From: Palleronia abyssalis
Lineage (GTDB): Bacteria > Pseudomonadota > Alphaproteobacteria > Rhodobacterales > Rhodobacteraceae
NCBI RefSeq assembly: GCF_900302445.1
Contig: NZ_ONZF01000003.1
Span: forward strand, 1-64,000
Reading direction: 5' to 3'
DNA length: 64,000 nt
This document shows, one piece after another, positions 18,055 to 29,505 of the stretch. The notes below the pieces were generated by a model. That model had not been told where the DNA came from. It ran no database searches and saw only the letters and a program-made list of their open reading frames with translations. The stretch's first letter is position 1. Each line of letters begins with the position of its first letter. The translations under genes and the position numbers were made by a program.

Positions 18055-18930
18055 ATGAAGCGCCCCTACGACCTTCCCTCGATGACGGCGCTGGTCTGCT
18101 TCGAAGCAGCGGCCCGCCATCAGAGCTTCAAGACCGCGGCGCGCGAGCTCAACGTCACGCCGGCGGCCGTCAGTCACCAGATCAAGGCTCTGGAGACGGA
18201 ACTGGGGCGGGACCTGTTTCGCCGTCACCATCGCGGGGTCGACCTGACCGAGATGGGGGCATTCCTGTTCGTGAATCTTCGGAAGGGATTCGAGGGAATG
18301 TCCGACACCATCCGCGAGATCAGGGGCCGCGCGGAAACGGACGACGTCGTGGTGCGCGCGACCACGGCCGTCAGTGCGTTCTGGCTGACGCCGAAGATCT
18401 CGGCCTTCTGGAAGACCCACCCCGAAATCGTGATCTCGCAGATCGTCATGGACACCGCGGCCTCCAGCGGATCCACGGATCTTGGCATTCACTACGGGCC
18501 AGTCAACACCGAGATGGACGCGCATCACGTCCTGTTCCGCGACCGGATCGTCGCGCTGGCCTCGCCTGAATTCGCCGAAAGGATACCGTCCCTATCCCTC
18601 AAGGCGCTGGCGGGCGCCCCGCTGATCCACGTCGCGGCCGCCGATACGGACTGGACGGGATGGGCGGACTGGTTCTCGACCGTTTCGGACATGACGCCCA
18701 CGGGAAAAAGCATCACCGTCAACAACTACATGATCGCGTTGCAGATGGCGCAGGACGGCATCGGCGCGGTCCTTGGTTGGGAACGCCTGGTCGGCCCACT
18801 TCTGGAGGCAGGCAAGCTTGTGCATCTCAGCGACGCCGCAATGCCATCCCCCTGGCCATTCTACCTGGCGGTCCATCCCCGCGCCTCACCCCGGGCGCGG
18901 GTCTTTCGGGACTGGCTGATTTCCCAGTAA
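18055..18930 (+). CDS. LysR-family transcriptional regulator (GcvA-like)
   Basis: The 291-residue protein has an N-terminal winged helix-turn-helix (about 1-65; MTALVCFEAAARHQSFKTAA, VTPAAVSHQIKALE, the GcvA-like form) and a periplasmic-binding-protein-like effector domain (about 90-290). Divergence from gbcA with a candidate operator between them suggests it controls betaine demethylation, possibly sensing betaine or dimethylglycine. This differs from Pseudomonas, where the AraC-type GbdR does that job. Effector and target are inferred from position only. Confidence 0.85.
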   Translation: MKRPYDLPSMTALVCFEAAARHQSFKTAARELNVTPAAVSHQIKALETELGRDLFRRHHRGVDLTEMGAFLFVNLRKGFEGMSDTIREIRGRAETDDVVVRATTAVSAFWLTPKISAFWKTHPEIVISQIVMDTAASSGSTDLGIHYGPVNTEMDAHHVLFRDRIVALASPEFAERIPSLSLKALAGAPLIHVAAADTDWTGWADWFSTVSDMTPTGKSITVNNYMIALQMAQDGIGAVLGWERLVGPLLEAGKLVHLSDAAMPSPWPFYLAVHPRASPRARVFRDWLISQ

Positions 18931-18942
18931 ACGCCCGGGGGG

Positions 18943-20668
<1,726 letters not shown>

Positions 20669-21142
20669 ATGGCCCCGCGATCGATCGACTACGGCAATCT
20701 GATGCACGACGCGATGCGCAGTCTTATCCGGCGCGTCCTGTCCGACGTCGAGGCGAACGGCCTTCCGGGCGAGCATCACTTCTTCATCACTTTCGACACC
20801 ATGCATCCCGATGTCGAGATCGCCGACTGGCTTAGCGACCGGTATCCGGGCGAGATGACGGTGGTCATGCAGCACTGGTATGACGGCCTCGACGTGGCCG
20901 AGGACGGGTTTTCGGTGACGCTCAACTTCGGCGACAGCCCCGAGCCGCTGTACATCCCCTTTGACGCGATCCGCACCTTCGTCGACCCCTCGGTCGAGTT
21001 CGGCCTGCGCTTCGAAACTCAGGAAGAGGACGACGAACCGGACGCCGACATGGTCGAGATCGACGACACGGACGATGGCGACGCCCCGGCCCCGGAAAAA
21101 CGAGACGCCGAGATCGTGAGCTTGGACAAGTTCCGCAAGTAA
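20669..21142 (+). CDS. sspB: SspB-family ClpXP specificity adaptor
   Basis: The 157-residue protein resembles alphaproteobacterial SspB. A folded substrate-binding domain (about 1-125; [43 protein letters not shown]) is followed by a long acidic linker and a C-terminal tail [11 protein letters not shown] that acts as the ClpX-binding module in the family. SspB tethers ssrA-tagged and other proteins to ClpXP for degradation. It is monocistronic, 88 bp before fumC. Confidence 0.9.
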   Translation: MAPRSIDYGNLMHDAMRSLIRRVLSDVEANGLPGEHHFFITFDTMHPDVEIADWLSDRYPGEMTVVMQHWYDGLDVAEDGFSVTLNFGDSPEPLYIPFDAIRTFVDPSVEFGLRFETQEEDDEPDADMVEIDDTDDGDAPAPEKRDAEIVSLDKFRK

Positions 21143-21230
21143 CCCTGCGGGGCCGTTTGCGCGAACGGGCGTTGCCCTGTTTCGCGGGCCGTGCGATGTG
21201 TCGCCCCGATCCGGAACGAGGGGGACAAGG

Positions 21231-22622
21231 ATGACCAATACCCGCACCGAAACCGACAGCTTCGGGCCGCTCGAAGTTCCTGCCGACAAGTATTGGGGTG
21301 CCCAGACCCAGCGGTCGATCCTGAACTTCCCCATCGGCTGGGAAAAGCAGCCTGTCGCCATCGTACGGGCCCTGGGCGTCATCAAGAAGGCCTGTGCGCA
21401 GGCGAACAAGGAAAACGGCAAGCTGGACGCGAAGATCGCCGACGCGATCATCGACGCGGCCGGCGAGGTCGTGGACGGCAAGCTGGATGACAATTTCCCG
21501 TTGGTCGTGTGGCAGACCGGTTCGGGCACCCAGTCGAACATGAACGCCAACGAGGTCATTGCCAACCGCGCGATCGAGATGCTGGGCGGCAAGATCGGCT
21601 CCAAGGACCCGGTTCACCCGAACGATCACTGCAACATGGGTCAGTCTTCGAACGACACGTTCCCGACGGCCATGCACATCGCCACCGCCACGACCGCGCG
21701 GGATGTCCTGCTGCCGGGGCTTGAGAAGCTGGCCGTTGCGCTGGAGACGAAGGCCGAGCACTTTGCCGAGATCATCAAGATCGGCCGCACCCACACAATG
21801 GACGCCACGCCCCTGACGCTGGGCCAGGAATTCGGTGGCTATGCCCACCAGATCCGCATGGGGATCGAACGGGTTAAAGGCGCCCTGCCCCGCATCTACG
21901 AGCTGGCGCAGGGCGGCACCGCCGTCGGCACCGGCCTGAATACGTCCCACGGCTGGGGTGAACAGGTCGCGTCCAACATGGCGAAGATCGCCGACCTGCC
22001 CTTCGTCACCGCCCCCAACAAGTTCGAGGCGCTGGCCAGCCACGACGCCATGGTCGAGATGTCCGGCGCCCTGAAGACCGTCGCGGCGTCGTGCTACAAG
22101 ATCGCCAACGACATCCGTCTGCTGGGCTCCGGTCCCCGTTGCGGTCTGGGCGAGCTGATGCTGCCCGAAAACGAGCCCGGCAGCTCGATCATGCCGGGCA
22201 AGGTGAACCCGACGCAGGTCGAGGCGATGACCCAGGTCTGCGCCCACGTGATGGGTAACGACGCGGCCGTGGGCTTTGCCGGAAGCCAGGGTCAGTTCGA
22301 GCTGAACGTCTTCAAGCCGATGATCGCCTACAACGTGTTGCAATCAATGCAACTTCTAGGTGACGCGTCCGAGGCCTTCACCGACAACTGCGTCGCCGGC
22401 ATCCGCGCTGACGAGGACCGGATCGAGAAGCTGATGCGCGAGTCGCTGATGCTGGTCACGGCCCTCGCGCCGAAGATCGGGTATGACAACGCGACCACGG
22501 TGGCCAAGACCGCCCACAAGAACGGCACGACCCTGAAGGACGAGGCCGTGGCTTTGGGTTTCGTCACCGAGGCCGAGTTCAAAGAAGCCGTGCGGCCGGA
22601 AAAGATGATCGGCCCGAAATGA
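21231..22622 (+). CDS. fumC: Fumarate hydratase, class II
   Basis: This oxygen-stable, iron-free fumarase of 463 residues interconverts fumarate and malate in the TCA cycle. Family signatures are the N-terminal [21 protein letters not shown] region, [14 protein letters not shown], the substrate-site [14 protein letters not shown] and the fumarate-lyase signature [11 protein letters not shown]. The start at 21231 follows a GAGGGGGACAAGG Shine-Dalgarno region. The stop overlaps the start of a DUF4169 gene, linking two small genes to fumC. Confidence 0.97.
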   Translation: MTNTRTETDSFGPLEVPADKYWGAQTQRSILNFPIGWEKQPVAIVRALGVIKKACAQANKENGKLDAKIADAIIDAAGEVVDGKLDDNFPLVVWQTGSGTQSNMNANEVIANRAIEMLGGKIGSKDPVHPNDHCNMGQSSNDTFPTAMHIATATTARDVLLPGLEKLAVALETKAEHFAEIIKIGRTHTMDATPLTLGQEFGGYAHQIRMGIERVKGALPRIYELAQGGTAVGTGLNTSHGWGEQVASNMAKIADLPFVTAPNKFEALASHDAMVEMSGALKTVAASCYKIANDIRLLGSGPRCGLGELMLPENEPGSSIMPGKVNPTQVEAMTQVCAHVMGNDAAVGFAGSQGQFELNVFKPMIAYNVLQSMQLLGDASEAFTDNCVAGIRADEDRIEKLMRESLMLVTALAPKIGYDNATTVAKTAHKNGTTLKDEAVALGFVTEAEFKEAVRPEKMIGPK

Positions 22623-22795
22623 GCACGCCCGTGAACCTTAACCGCGCGCGCAAGGACCGCGCGCGGGTCGAGGCGCGGCAGAAGGCCGACGCAAACGTCG
22701 CGAAGTTCGGCCGGACCAAGGCGGAACGTGCGGCCCAAAAAGCAGCAGACGGCAAGACGCGTCGCACCGTCGACGCCCACAAGATCGAGAAATGA
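22619..22795 (+). CDS. DUF4169-family small basic protein
   Basis: This short 58-residue protein starts at the ATG overlapping the fumC stop (ATGA). It begins [16 protein letters not shown] and ends DAHKIEK, with many Arg, Lys and Ala. That pattern (VNLNxARK, TKAERA) matches DUF4169, a small family usually encoded just before a ribbon-helix-helix protein downstream of fumC in Rhodobacterales. It is probably helical and may bind nucleic acid, but the function is unknown. The stop overlaps the next gene (ATGA). Confidence 0.8.
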   Translation: MSTPVNLNRARKDRARVEARQKADANVAKFGRTKAERAAQKAADGKTRRTVDAHKIEK

Positions 22796-23016
22796 CCGGC
22801 CGGCCGCATAAGCGGTCGCTGACGCTGCGGGGGCATCGCACCTCGGTCTCGCTGGAAGACTCGTTCTGGCGGGTGTTCCGGCAGATCGCGGCCGAGGACA
22901 GTCGCCCGATCAACGATCTGGCGGCCGAAATCGATGCCGCGCGCGATCCCGAGGTCGGTCTGGCCTCGGCCATCCGGGTCTACATCCTGACCCGGGTCAT
23001 GGGCGATAACCCCTAG
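22792..23016 (+). CDS. Ribbon-helix-helix domain protein
   Basis: The 74-residue protein contains KRSLTLRGHRTSVSLEDSFWRVFRQIAAE, a ribbon-helix-helix (Arc/MetJ-like) DNA-binding pattern in which the strand residues follow HRTSVSLE. It is translationally coupled to the DUF4169 gene, and the pair co-occur after fumC in relatives. It is probably a transcriptional regulator or DNA-binding partner of the DUF4169 protein; the target is unknown. Confidence 0.8.
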   Translation: MTGRPHKRSLTLRGHRTSVSLEDSFWRVFRQIAAEDSRPINDLAAEIDAARDPEVGLASAIRVYILTRVMGDNP

Positions 23017-23033
23017 CCTTCATGTGCGCGCCA

Positions 23034-24380
23034 TCAGCTGCGGGATGACAATTCGAGCCAGATGCCATCTTTCGCGCGCACCGTCAGATGGGCCTGCGGC
23101 ACGGGCACCCGGCCGTCGACCGGGCGGATACGATACGCGGCCAGAACCGCGGCCAGCAGGATCACCCCCTCCGCCATCGCGAATCCCGCGCCGGTGCACA
23201 CCCGGGGTCCGGCCGAGAACGGAATATACGCCTCGCGCGCACAAGCCTTCCCGTTCTCCGTCTGCCAGCGCGCGGGATCGAACCCGTCGGGATTGTTCCA
23301 AAGGCGGGTCTGGCGATGAAGATGCCAGGGGCTCAACACGATTTGGTCCCCCTTGCGGGCCGGTCGGCCTCGCAGCGTTTCACGTTGCACTGTTTCTCGC
23401 ACCATCATCGGCACCGGAGGATAGAGGCGCAGCGCTTCTCGAAACACGTCCCTTGTGGCGCGCAATCGCGACAGGGCTGCGAAATCGGGGGCATTCATAA
23501 AGGCCCTCGCCTCGGCAGCCACGCGGTCCTGCCAGTCCGTGTGTGTCGCCAACAGGTACAAAGTCCATCCCAGCGCTGAAGCAGACGTCTCGTGCCCCGC
23601 CAAGAAGAAGATTGCGACCTGATCCACCATCTCGTCCCGGTCGAATGCGTGACCTGTCTCGGGATCGCGGGCCGTCAGGATCTTCGTCGCCAGATCGTCC
23701 GGCGCGTGGCCTTTCTGGATTAAGGCTTGCCGGTCGCTGACCAACCCCTCGATCAACGCGCGGATCTTGCGGGCAGATTGCAGCGTGCTTCGGCGATGCA
23801 GCCGGGGCACCCAGCGCGGAAGCGGGATGAAGGCCGCCAGGTTCAGGATCGGTTGGGTGCGCTGATAGGTGCGGAACTCCTCGAACACAGCGCGCGCGGT
23901 TTCATGTTCGATGGGGATCGAGAACAGCGTTCGAAAGATCACGTCGGCGGCGGCGTGACTGGCCTCGGCCTCGATCTCCACCGGGCCTTCCGGCAGTCGC
24001 GCGGCCATGGCGCGCGCGGCGTCGATCATCGCCGGGAACGTGTCGCGCAGACGCCCCCCCTCGAAAGCGGGGTCGATCAGCCGGCGCTGGCGCTGCCATT
24101 CGGCCCCGTTCGTCAGGAAGACCGATCGCCCCAGAAGGGGGCGCAAGCCTTCGCCGATGCGATCGGATTTCGGGAAATCCATGGGGCGATCCTTCAGAAC
24201 CAAACGGACAAGCGCGGGATCGTTGGCAAGGAATGAGCGGAAGAACGGCGTGCGGAACTCGGCCATCCAGGCCCGGTAGAGGCGCGCCGGCTGGGCTGAC
24301 AGAATGTCGGCGCGGAACAGGCGGAGGTAGCGCAGCAGCGAAACCCGGTCCGGCCGTGCGGGCGGTTTGGGTGGGATCAT
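23034..24380 (-). CDS. Cytochrome P450
   Basis: This soluble P450 of 448 residues has the I-helix oxygen-binding motif AGHETSA, the ExxR pair in EALRLYPPVP and the heme-ligand loop FSAGPRVCTGAGFA with Cys395. The N-terminus lacks a membrane anchor. Its sequence is closer to the fatty-acid/CYP102-like bacterial class than to CYP101, but the substrate cannot be assigned. No ferredoxin or reductase gene is adjacent. The gene overlaps the upstream hydrolase-like gene by 4 nt, so they form a two-gene operon. Confidence 0.9.
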   Translation of the reverse strand: MIPPKPPARPDRVSLLRYLRLFRADILSAQPARLYRAWMAEFRTPFFRSFLANDPALVRLVLKDRPMDFPKSDRIGEGLRPLLGRSVFLTNGAEWQRQRRLIDPAFEGGRLRDTFPAMIDAARAMAARLPEGPVEIEAEASHAAADVIFRTLFSIPIEHETARAVFEEFRTYQRTQPILNLAAFIPLPRWVPRLHRRSTLQSARKIRALIEGLVSDRQALIQKGHAPDDLATKILTARDPETGHAFDRDEMVDQVAIFFLAGHETSASALGWTLYLLATHTDWQDRVAAEARAFMNAPDFAALSRLRATRDVFREALRLYPPVPMMVRETVQRETLRGRPARKGDQIVLSPWHLHRQTRLWNNPDGFDPARWQTENGKACAREAYIPFSAGPRVCTGAGFAMAEGVILLAAVLAAYRIRPVDGRVPVPQAHLTVRAKDGIWLELSSRS

Positions 24381-25618
24381 GCGGCCGTCGAGGTATAGCG
24401 CGACAGCGGCCGGTCGATCAGCGAGCCTGACGGACGGCGCGTTTCAAACCGCTCCCCCAGGGTCTGCGGCCCCGCGGTCACGGCGAAGTAGTCGTAGGCA
24501 TCGGACGCGTCCGGCAGATTGTCGAAGGCGCACAGGTACTGGAAGTGCACCCGGAAGAACCGCCAGCGCAGGGCGTTCCACGTCTCGGGGCGCAAGGTCT
24601 GGGTGAACGCGGCCGACAGGACCAGCGGGCCGGTGCGGTCGGGGCCTGCGACGCCGGTGACCGCCACCGGATCGCACAGCGCAAAGGCGCATCCGTCGCC
24701 CGGGGCGGTCACATCGACCCAGTCCAGCGCCGTCGTCCCGCCCAGAAGTCGCAAATCGGACCTGAGGCGATGAGCTTTGGGCAGGAAAGACATCATCGGA
24801 ACCACCTGCCCCAAAGACAGGAACGACAGGCGCGGCCCGTTCGCCGGAACCTTGCCCGCGCGGATCAGATCGGCAAGCACCGAAACCCCGAGATGCGCGC
24901 CCGAGGAATGGCCGACCACCAGAACCTCGTCGACATCCTCGGCCAGCGCGGATGCGATGGCTTGCCCGAACTCGGACATCCGAACCTCGAGCGCCTCAGG
25001 ATTGGCGCCGCCCCACCGGGCAGAGAAGGCGTAGTCGTGCATCAGGTAATAGGCGAAGAACTTTCCGTCGTGGCGCTTGAACCAGCGCAGGCTGATCAAC
25101 GCGACCACACAGAACACGATCCCCGCCGCCAGGCCCGATAGGAGGGGCGGCGTTCCGATCATGGCCAGAGCCGTCGCGCTCAGACCGCTTGCCAGCCATC
25201 CGACGACGATCGCCGCAAGAAGCTGCAACAGCAACGCCGCCACGGGGTAAAGCGCTGCGATCACCGGCCCCTTGCGCAGGCGGAACAGTCGCGCCAGTGC
25301 GCCGGTCCCGATATAGGTCGAGGCCGTCTGGAGCATCTGGGTGTAGGTCTGGACAATGCCTGCGCCCATGCTTTCGCGCACGATATCGGACCAGACCAAA
25401 ACCTCGACCTCGGCGCGGGTCTCAGCCCCCTCGATCCGGGCGTCGACAGACCAGCCATAGCGGGCCCCCTTGCGTGGCTTCAACGCGATGTCGTACCCGC
25501 GCAAAACGGCCTGGGCGGCCCCCTCCTTGCGGTACAGCTCACGGTACCGACGGGGATGGATCGGGTCATAGCCCGGGATGTAGAAGACCCGCCGTGTCCT
25601 GACCTGTCGCGTGGCCAT
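24377..25618 (-). CDS. Membrane-associated alpha/beta-hydrolase-like protein, function unknown
   Basis: The 413-residue protein contains a nucleophile elbow, VVGHSSGAHLG (about residues 233-243), typical of alpha/beta-hydrolases of the lipase/esterase type. Two or three hydrophobic segments lie between about 117 and 180 (YPVAALLLQLLAAIVVGWL and LLSGLAAGIVFCVVALISL), so it is probably anchored in the inner membrane. The N-terminus (RVFYIPGYDPIHPRRYRELY) also looks like the first strand of such a fold. Translational coupling to the downstream P450 suggests a shared lipid-like substrate. I do not recognise a named family. Confidence 0.7.
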   Translation of the reverse strand: MATRQVRTRRVFYIPGYDPIHPRRYRELYRKEGAAQAVLRGYDIALKPRKGARYGWSVDARIEGAETRAEVEVLVWSDIVRESMGAGIVQTYTQMLQTASTYIGTGALARLFRLRKGPVIAALYPVAALLLQLLAAIVVGWLASGLSATALAMIGTPPLLSGLAAGIVFCVVALISLRWFKRHDGKFFAYYLMHDYAFSARWGGANPEALEVRMSEFGQAIASALAEDVDEVLVVGHSSGAHLGVSVLADLIRAGKVPANGPRLSFLSLGQVVPMMSFLPKAHRLRSDLRLLGGTTALDWVDVTAPGDGCAFALCDPVAVTGVAGPDRTGPLVLSAAFTQTLRPETWNALRWRFFRVHFQYLCAFDNLPDASDAYDYFAVTAGPQTLGERFETRRPSGSLIDRPLSRYTSTAA

Positions 25619-25679
25619 GTCTGCCCTTTCGACATTTCGATGGCCCGGACTAACCCGAGAATTCGACGGAAATAAGCCG

Positions 25680-26423
25680 CTACCCCAATCGGGCGAGGGC
25701 CGGGAACGTCTCGAGCAGCCAGTACGAGAACGCCGAGAACGCGCCCGTCAGAAGGGCCAGACCGACGATCAGCAAAAGCGCCCCCATGATTTTCTCGATC
25801 AGGCCCATATGGCGCTTGAGCCGATTCATCACGCCCGTCGCGCGTTGCAGGAACAGCGCGGTCAGAAGGAACGGAATCCCCAAGCCAGCCGCATAGACCG
25901 CCAAAAGCGCCGTGCCGCGTGTCACGCTGGCCTCGGACGCCGCGAGACTGAGGATCGCGCCCAGCTGCGGCCCGATGCAGGGCGTCCATCCGAATGCGAA
26001 CGCCAAGCCCAGCACATAGGCCCCAAGCGCCGATCCACCGCGGTCCCCCGCATCCAGCCGGGCTTCGCGATCAAGCATCGGAATGCGGAACACATTCAAG
26101 AAATGCAGGCCGAAGATGATGACAACGACACCTGAAATACGGGCGAAGAGCTGTTGATATTGCAGGAAGAACGCCCCGAACGCCGAAGCCGTGAACCCCA
26201 GAAGCAAGAAGACCGTCGACAGCCCCATCACAAAGAAGACCGCCGGCAATATCGCACGGCGCGTGTTGGCCGTGGGGTCGTTCAGAGTCACGCCACCCAT
26301 ATAGGCCAGATAAGGTGGCACGATGGGCAGAACACACGGGCTGAGAAAAGACAGAAGACCCGCGGCAAGCGCGATGAGCATGGCGGGCAGAAGCCCCGCG
26401 TCCAGGATGTCGATGCCGATCAT
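25680..26423 (-). CDS. ccdA: Cytochrome c biogenesis protein CcdA
   Basis: The 247-residue inner-membrane protein with six predicted transmembrane segments carries the two redox cysteines of the family in FLSPCVLPIVPPYL and GWTPCIGPQLG. CcdA transfers reductant from cytoplasmic thioredoxin to periplasmic thiol proteins used in cytochrome c maturation. It is the short CcdA form, without the flanking domains of DsbD. The position next to tusA (divergent) and the P450 pair has no obvious functional link. Confidence 0.92.
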   Translation of the reverse strand: MIGIDILDAGLLPAMLIALAAGLLSFLSPCVLPIVPPYLAYMGGVTLNDPTANTRRAILPAVFFVMGLSTVFLLLGFTASAFGAFFLQYQQLFARISGVVVIIFGLHFLNVFRIPMLDREARLDAGDRGGSALGAYVLGLAFAFGWTPCIGPQLGAILSLAASEASVTRGTALLAVYAAGLGIPFLLTALFLQRATGVMNRLKRHMGLIEKIMGALLLIVGLALLTGAFSAFSYWLLETFPALARLG

Positions 26424-26516
26424 GCCCCCTCGTAGCGCGGTACGACCCCGGGGTCACGGGGGAAGCGATGTCACATCGGCGTGGACAAGTCGAAACATGC
26501 GAGCGATACCCACCGC

Positions 26517-26750
26517 ATGGAATATGACGCCGACCTCGACGCCACCGGGCTGCTTTGCCCCCTGCCCGTTCTGAAGGCGCGAAAGCGTTTGCAGACGCTG
26601 TCGCCCGGTCAGATCCTTCGGATGCGGGCGGACGACCCCGCCGCGGTTGTGGACGTCCCGCATTTCTGTGCAGAGGCCGGGCATACGATGCTGAGCCGGA
26701 CAGAGACAGACGCCGGCGTCGCAACCTACTACATCCGCAAAGCGACCTGA
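26517..26750 (+). CDS. TusA/SirA-family sulfur-carrier protein
   Basis: The 77-residue protein has the family motif LDATGLLCPLPVLKARK, in which the first Cys-Pro-x-Pro cysteine carries persulfide sulfur. TusA relays sulfur for tRNA 2-thiouridine or for molybdenum-cofactor enzymes; other members regulate sulfur oxidation. The start at 26517 (MEYDADLDATG) fits the family; an upstream GTG would add 12 unconserved residues. It diverges from ccdA and is convergent with rne. Confidence 0.85.
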   Translation: MEYDADLDATGLLCPLPVLKARKRLQTLSPGQILRMRADDPAAVVDVPHFCAEAGHTMLSRTETDAGVATYYIRKAT

Positions 26751-26808
26751 TACCGACACCTTGACGCGACGAAAAATCGGGGGCGAACTTGGTCCGCCCC
26801 CGATACGA

Positions 26809-29505
26809 TTACTTGCGCAACGACCACCAGCCGCGGCGCTTGGGCTTCGGGTCGCGACCGTCGGCTTCCGCCATTTCAGGTTCTTCGTCCTCTTCGGGGA
26901 CGGGCGGTGCGATCGGTGCGCTTTCGGCCACTTGCTCGGACACGTCGTGGTCGACGGGGGAAGATGCTTCAACCGGGGCCGACTCCGGTTCGGACGCACT
27001 CGCAACGGCAGGCTCGGTCCGCTCCGACGTGACAACCTCGGACGGTTCCGGGGCTTCGGAACGGGGGGACTCGGCCTCGGACGCAGCTTCTTCTGGCACC
27101 GTCAGGGGCGCTTCGGACGGTGCGTCATCGGCCGGCGGTGCAATTGGCGCGTCCTCGGTGATTTCGGCCTCTACCGCCTTGCTTACGGGGCTGGCGATCT
27201 CGGGGGTCACCTCCTCCTGATCGTCAGCAGGCTTCTTGCGACTGCGCGACCGGGACCGCCGGCGAGAGGGCTTCTTCTCTCCCCCCTCGTCCTTCGACGC
27301 GTCACCATCATCGGCGTCGCTGTCGTCACCACCATCATCGTCGGACTTCGAGTCATCGACCTCGTAGGACCCGTTCTGACCATTGTCCTGATCGCCGTCC
27401 GATCCGTTCTCCTTGCCGCCCCGCCGACGCCGCCTGCGGCGGCGTTTCTTCTTCGGCTTGTCGTCCTCACCCTCGTCCCGGGTTTCCGGAGCTTCGGAAG
27501 TGTCTGGCGTGTCCGGCGCGGGTGGGGCTTCGGCCTCGTCGGGTTCGGGCAGCACCTCGTCCTCGGGATCTTCCATGATCATGGTCGAGGTGATCGCGGC
27601 CGTCTGCTCGACCACGCGGGTGGTCTGATGCTTGAGCTTGTCGATCCGGAAATCGGGGCTGATCAACGTGGGATCGGCCTCCAGCCGGACGGCCATGCCG
27701 TACCGCGCCTCGATCAGCGCGATATGCTCGCGCTTGTGGTTCATCAGATAGTTGCAGATGGCCACGGGGACAGTGACGCAGACTTCCTTGGACTTCTTGC
27801 GGGTCCCTTCCTCTTCAAGCTGGCGAATGATGGCCAGGGCCACGTTGTCGTCCGACCGCAGCAAGCCGGTGCCGTGGCAATGCGGGCAAGGCTGAGTCGT
27901 CGCCTCGAGCATCCCCGGACGCAGCCGCTGACGCGACATCTCCAGCAGGCCGAAACCGCTGATCTTGCCCACCTGGATGCGGGCGCGGTCGGTTTTCAGC
28001 TTGTCCTTGAAGTGCTTTTCGACATTCGCGTTGTGCTTGCGGTCTTCCATGTCGATGAAATCGATCACGATCAGACCGGCCAGGTCGCGCAGGCGCAACT
28101 GACGCGCCACCTCCTCGGCGGCCTCCATGTTCGTCTTGTAGGCGGTCTCCTCGATCGAGCCCTCCTTGGTCGCCTTGCCGGAGTTCACGTCGACGGCCAC
28201 AAGTGCTTCCGTCACACCGATCACGATATAGCCGCCGGAGGGCAGCTGCACGGTCGGGTTGAACATCGCGCCGAGGTAGGATTCCACCTGATGCCGCGCG
28301 AACAGGGGCAGCGGATCGACATAGTGCTTCACGTTGCGCGCATGGGACGGCATGATCATCTTCATGAAGTCCTTGGCGGTCCGATAGCCCAGCTCGCCCT
28401 CGACCCAGACCTCGTCGATCTCGCGGTTATACAGGTCCCGGATCGAACGCTTGATCAAGTCGCCCTCTTCGTAGATCGGCGCGGGTGCAACGGATTTCAG
28501 CGTCAGCTCGCGAATCTGCTCCCACATACGCTGGAGGTACTCGTAGTCGCGCTTGATCTCGGTTTTGGTGCGCTTGGCGCCGGCGGTCCGGATGATCAGG
28601 CCTGCGCCCCTGGGCACGTCGATGGAGGTCGCGATTTCCTTCAGCTTCTTGCGGTCGACGGCATTCGTGATCTTGCGGCTGATCCCGCCGCCGCGCGCGG
28701 TGTTGGGCATCAGCACACAGTAACGGCCGGCCAGCGACAGGTAGGTGGTCAGTGCCGCGCCTTTGTTGCCGCGTTCTTCCTTGACGACCTGTACCAGAAG
28801 GATCTGCCGAACCTTGATGACTTCCTGGATCTTGTACTTCTTCGCTCGCGGTTTGCGGCGCGGGCGCATCTCGTCGGCGACATCGTCATCTGCCACAGAC
28901 TCGATCGTCTCGTCCCGCTCGGAGGCATCGTCGGCGGCGACATAGGGCGCAGGCTCGTCGTCGTGATCCTCGCGCGGATCCCCTTCGGCATCGGTGTCCT
29001 GCACGTCCACGACATCCATGCCGGGAATATCCGACACGATCTCGGCCGTCTGGGCGGCGGCGACGCTGTCCGGGTCGATCTCGTCCGAGGTTTCGATGGC
29101 ATCGGACGTCTCGGTCCCCGCCGCCTTGGAACGGCTGCGCGAACGTGATCGACGCTTGGGCTTCTGCACCTCGTCAGGGGCGTCGGCGTCATCGCCCTTG
29201 GCGGCCTCCGCGTCGGCTTCGGCCTGCTCCTCCTCGAGGAGGGCCTGCCGGTCTGCGATGGGAATCTGGTAATAGTCGGGGTGAATTTCCGAGAATGCCA
29301 GGAAACCGTGGCGGTTTCCGCCGTAATCCACGAAGGCCGCCTGAAGCGACGGCTCGATCCGCGTGACCTTGGCTAGATAGATATTTCCCGAGATTTGTCG
29401 CTTGTTCTCGGATTCGAAGTCGAATTCCTCGACCTTGTTTCCGTCCACCACCACGACGCGGGTTTCCTCCGCGTGGGTGGCGTCGATGAGCATTTTCTTG
29501 GCCAT
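26809..29505 (-). CDS. rne: Ribonuclease E/G
   Basis: This endoribonuclease initiates mRNA decay and processes rRNA and tRNA. The 898-residue protein has an N-terminal S1 domain (35-240) interrupted by a roughly 135-residue acidic, low-complexity insertion (about 90-225) with an RSRSRSRS run. The catalytic core follows: RGAGLIIRTAG 5'-sensor, the DNase I-like site VDVNSGK with downstream Asp, and the zinc-link CPHCHGTG. The C-terminal third is disordered, with acidic stretches and a second RRRSRSRSRKK run, and probably scaffolds degradosome partners and RNA. The start at 29505 (MAKKMLIDATHAEE) matches the family. Long open frames on the opposite strand are by-products of codon bias. Confidence 0.95.
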   Translation of the reverse strand: MAKKMLIDATHAEETRVVVVDGNKVEEFDFESENKRQISGNIYLAKVTRIEPSLQAAFVDYGGNRHGFLAFSEIHPDYYQIPIADRQALLEEEQAEADAEAAKGDDADAPDEVQKPKRRSRSRSRSKAAGTETSDAIETSDEIDPDSVAAAQTAEIVSDIPGMDVVDVQDTDAEGDPREDHDDEPAPYVAADDASERDETIESVADDDVADEMRPRRKPRAKKYKIQEVIKVRQILLVQVVKEERGNKGAALTTYLSLAGRYCVLMPNTARGGGISRKITNAVDRKKLKEIATSIDVPRGAGLIIRTAGAKRTKTEIKRDYEYLQRMWEQIRELTLKSVAPAPIYEEGDLIKRSIRDLYNREIDEVWVEGELGYRTAKDFMKMIMPSHARNVKHYVDPLPLFARHQVESYLGAMFNPTVQLPSGGYIVIGVTEALVAVDVNSGKATKEGSIEETAYKTNMEAAEEVARQLRLRDLAGLIVIDFIDMEDRKHNANVEKHFKDKLKTDRARIQVGKISGFGLLEMSRQRLRPGMLEATTQPCPHCHGTGLLRSDDNVALAIIRQLEEEGTRKKSKEVCVTVPVAICNYLMNHKREHIALIEARYGMAVRLEADPTLISPDFRIDKLKHQTTRVVEQTAAITSTMIMEDPEDEVLPEPDEAEAPPAPDTPDTSEAPETRDEGEDDKPKKKRRRRRRRRGGKENGSDGDQDNGQNGSYEVDDSKSDDDGGDDSDADDGDASKDEGGEKKPSRRRSRSRSRKKPADDQEEVTPEIASPVSKAVEAEITEDAPIAPPADDAPSEAPLTVPEEAASEAESPRSEAPEPSEVVTSERTEPAVASASEPESAPVEASSPVDHDVSEQVAESAPIAPPVPEEDEEPEMAEADGRDPKPKRRGWWSLRK

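Noticed and set aside
26761-29148. Very long plus-strand open frame (about 795 codons) opposite rne
   Set aside because: It is exactly antisense to an unambiguous RNase E gene and arises from high third-position GC; its composition (Arg/Gly/Leu-rich, no domain) is that of a shadow frame.
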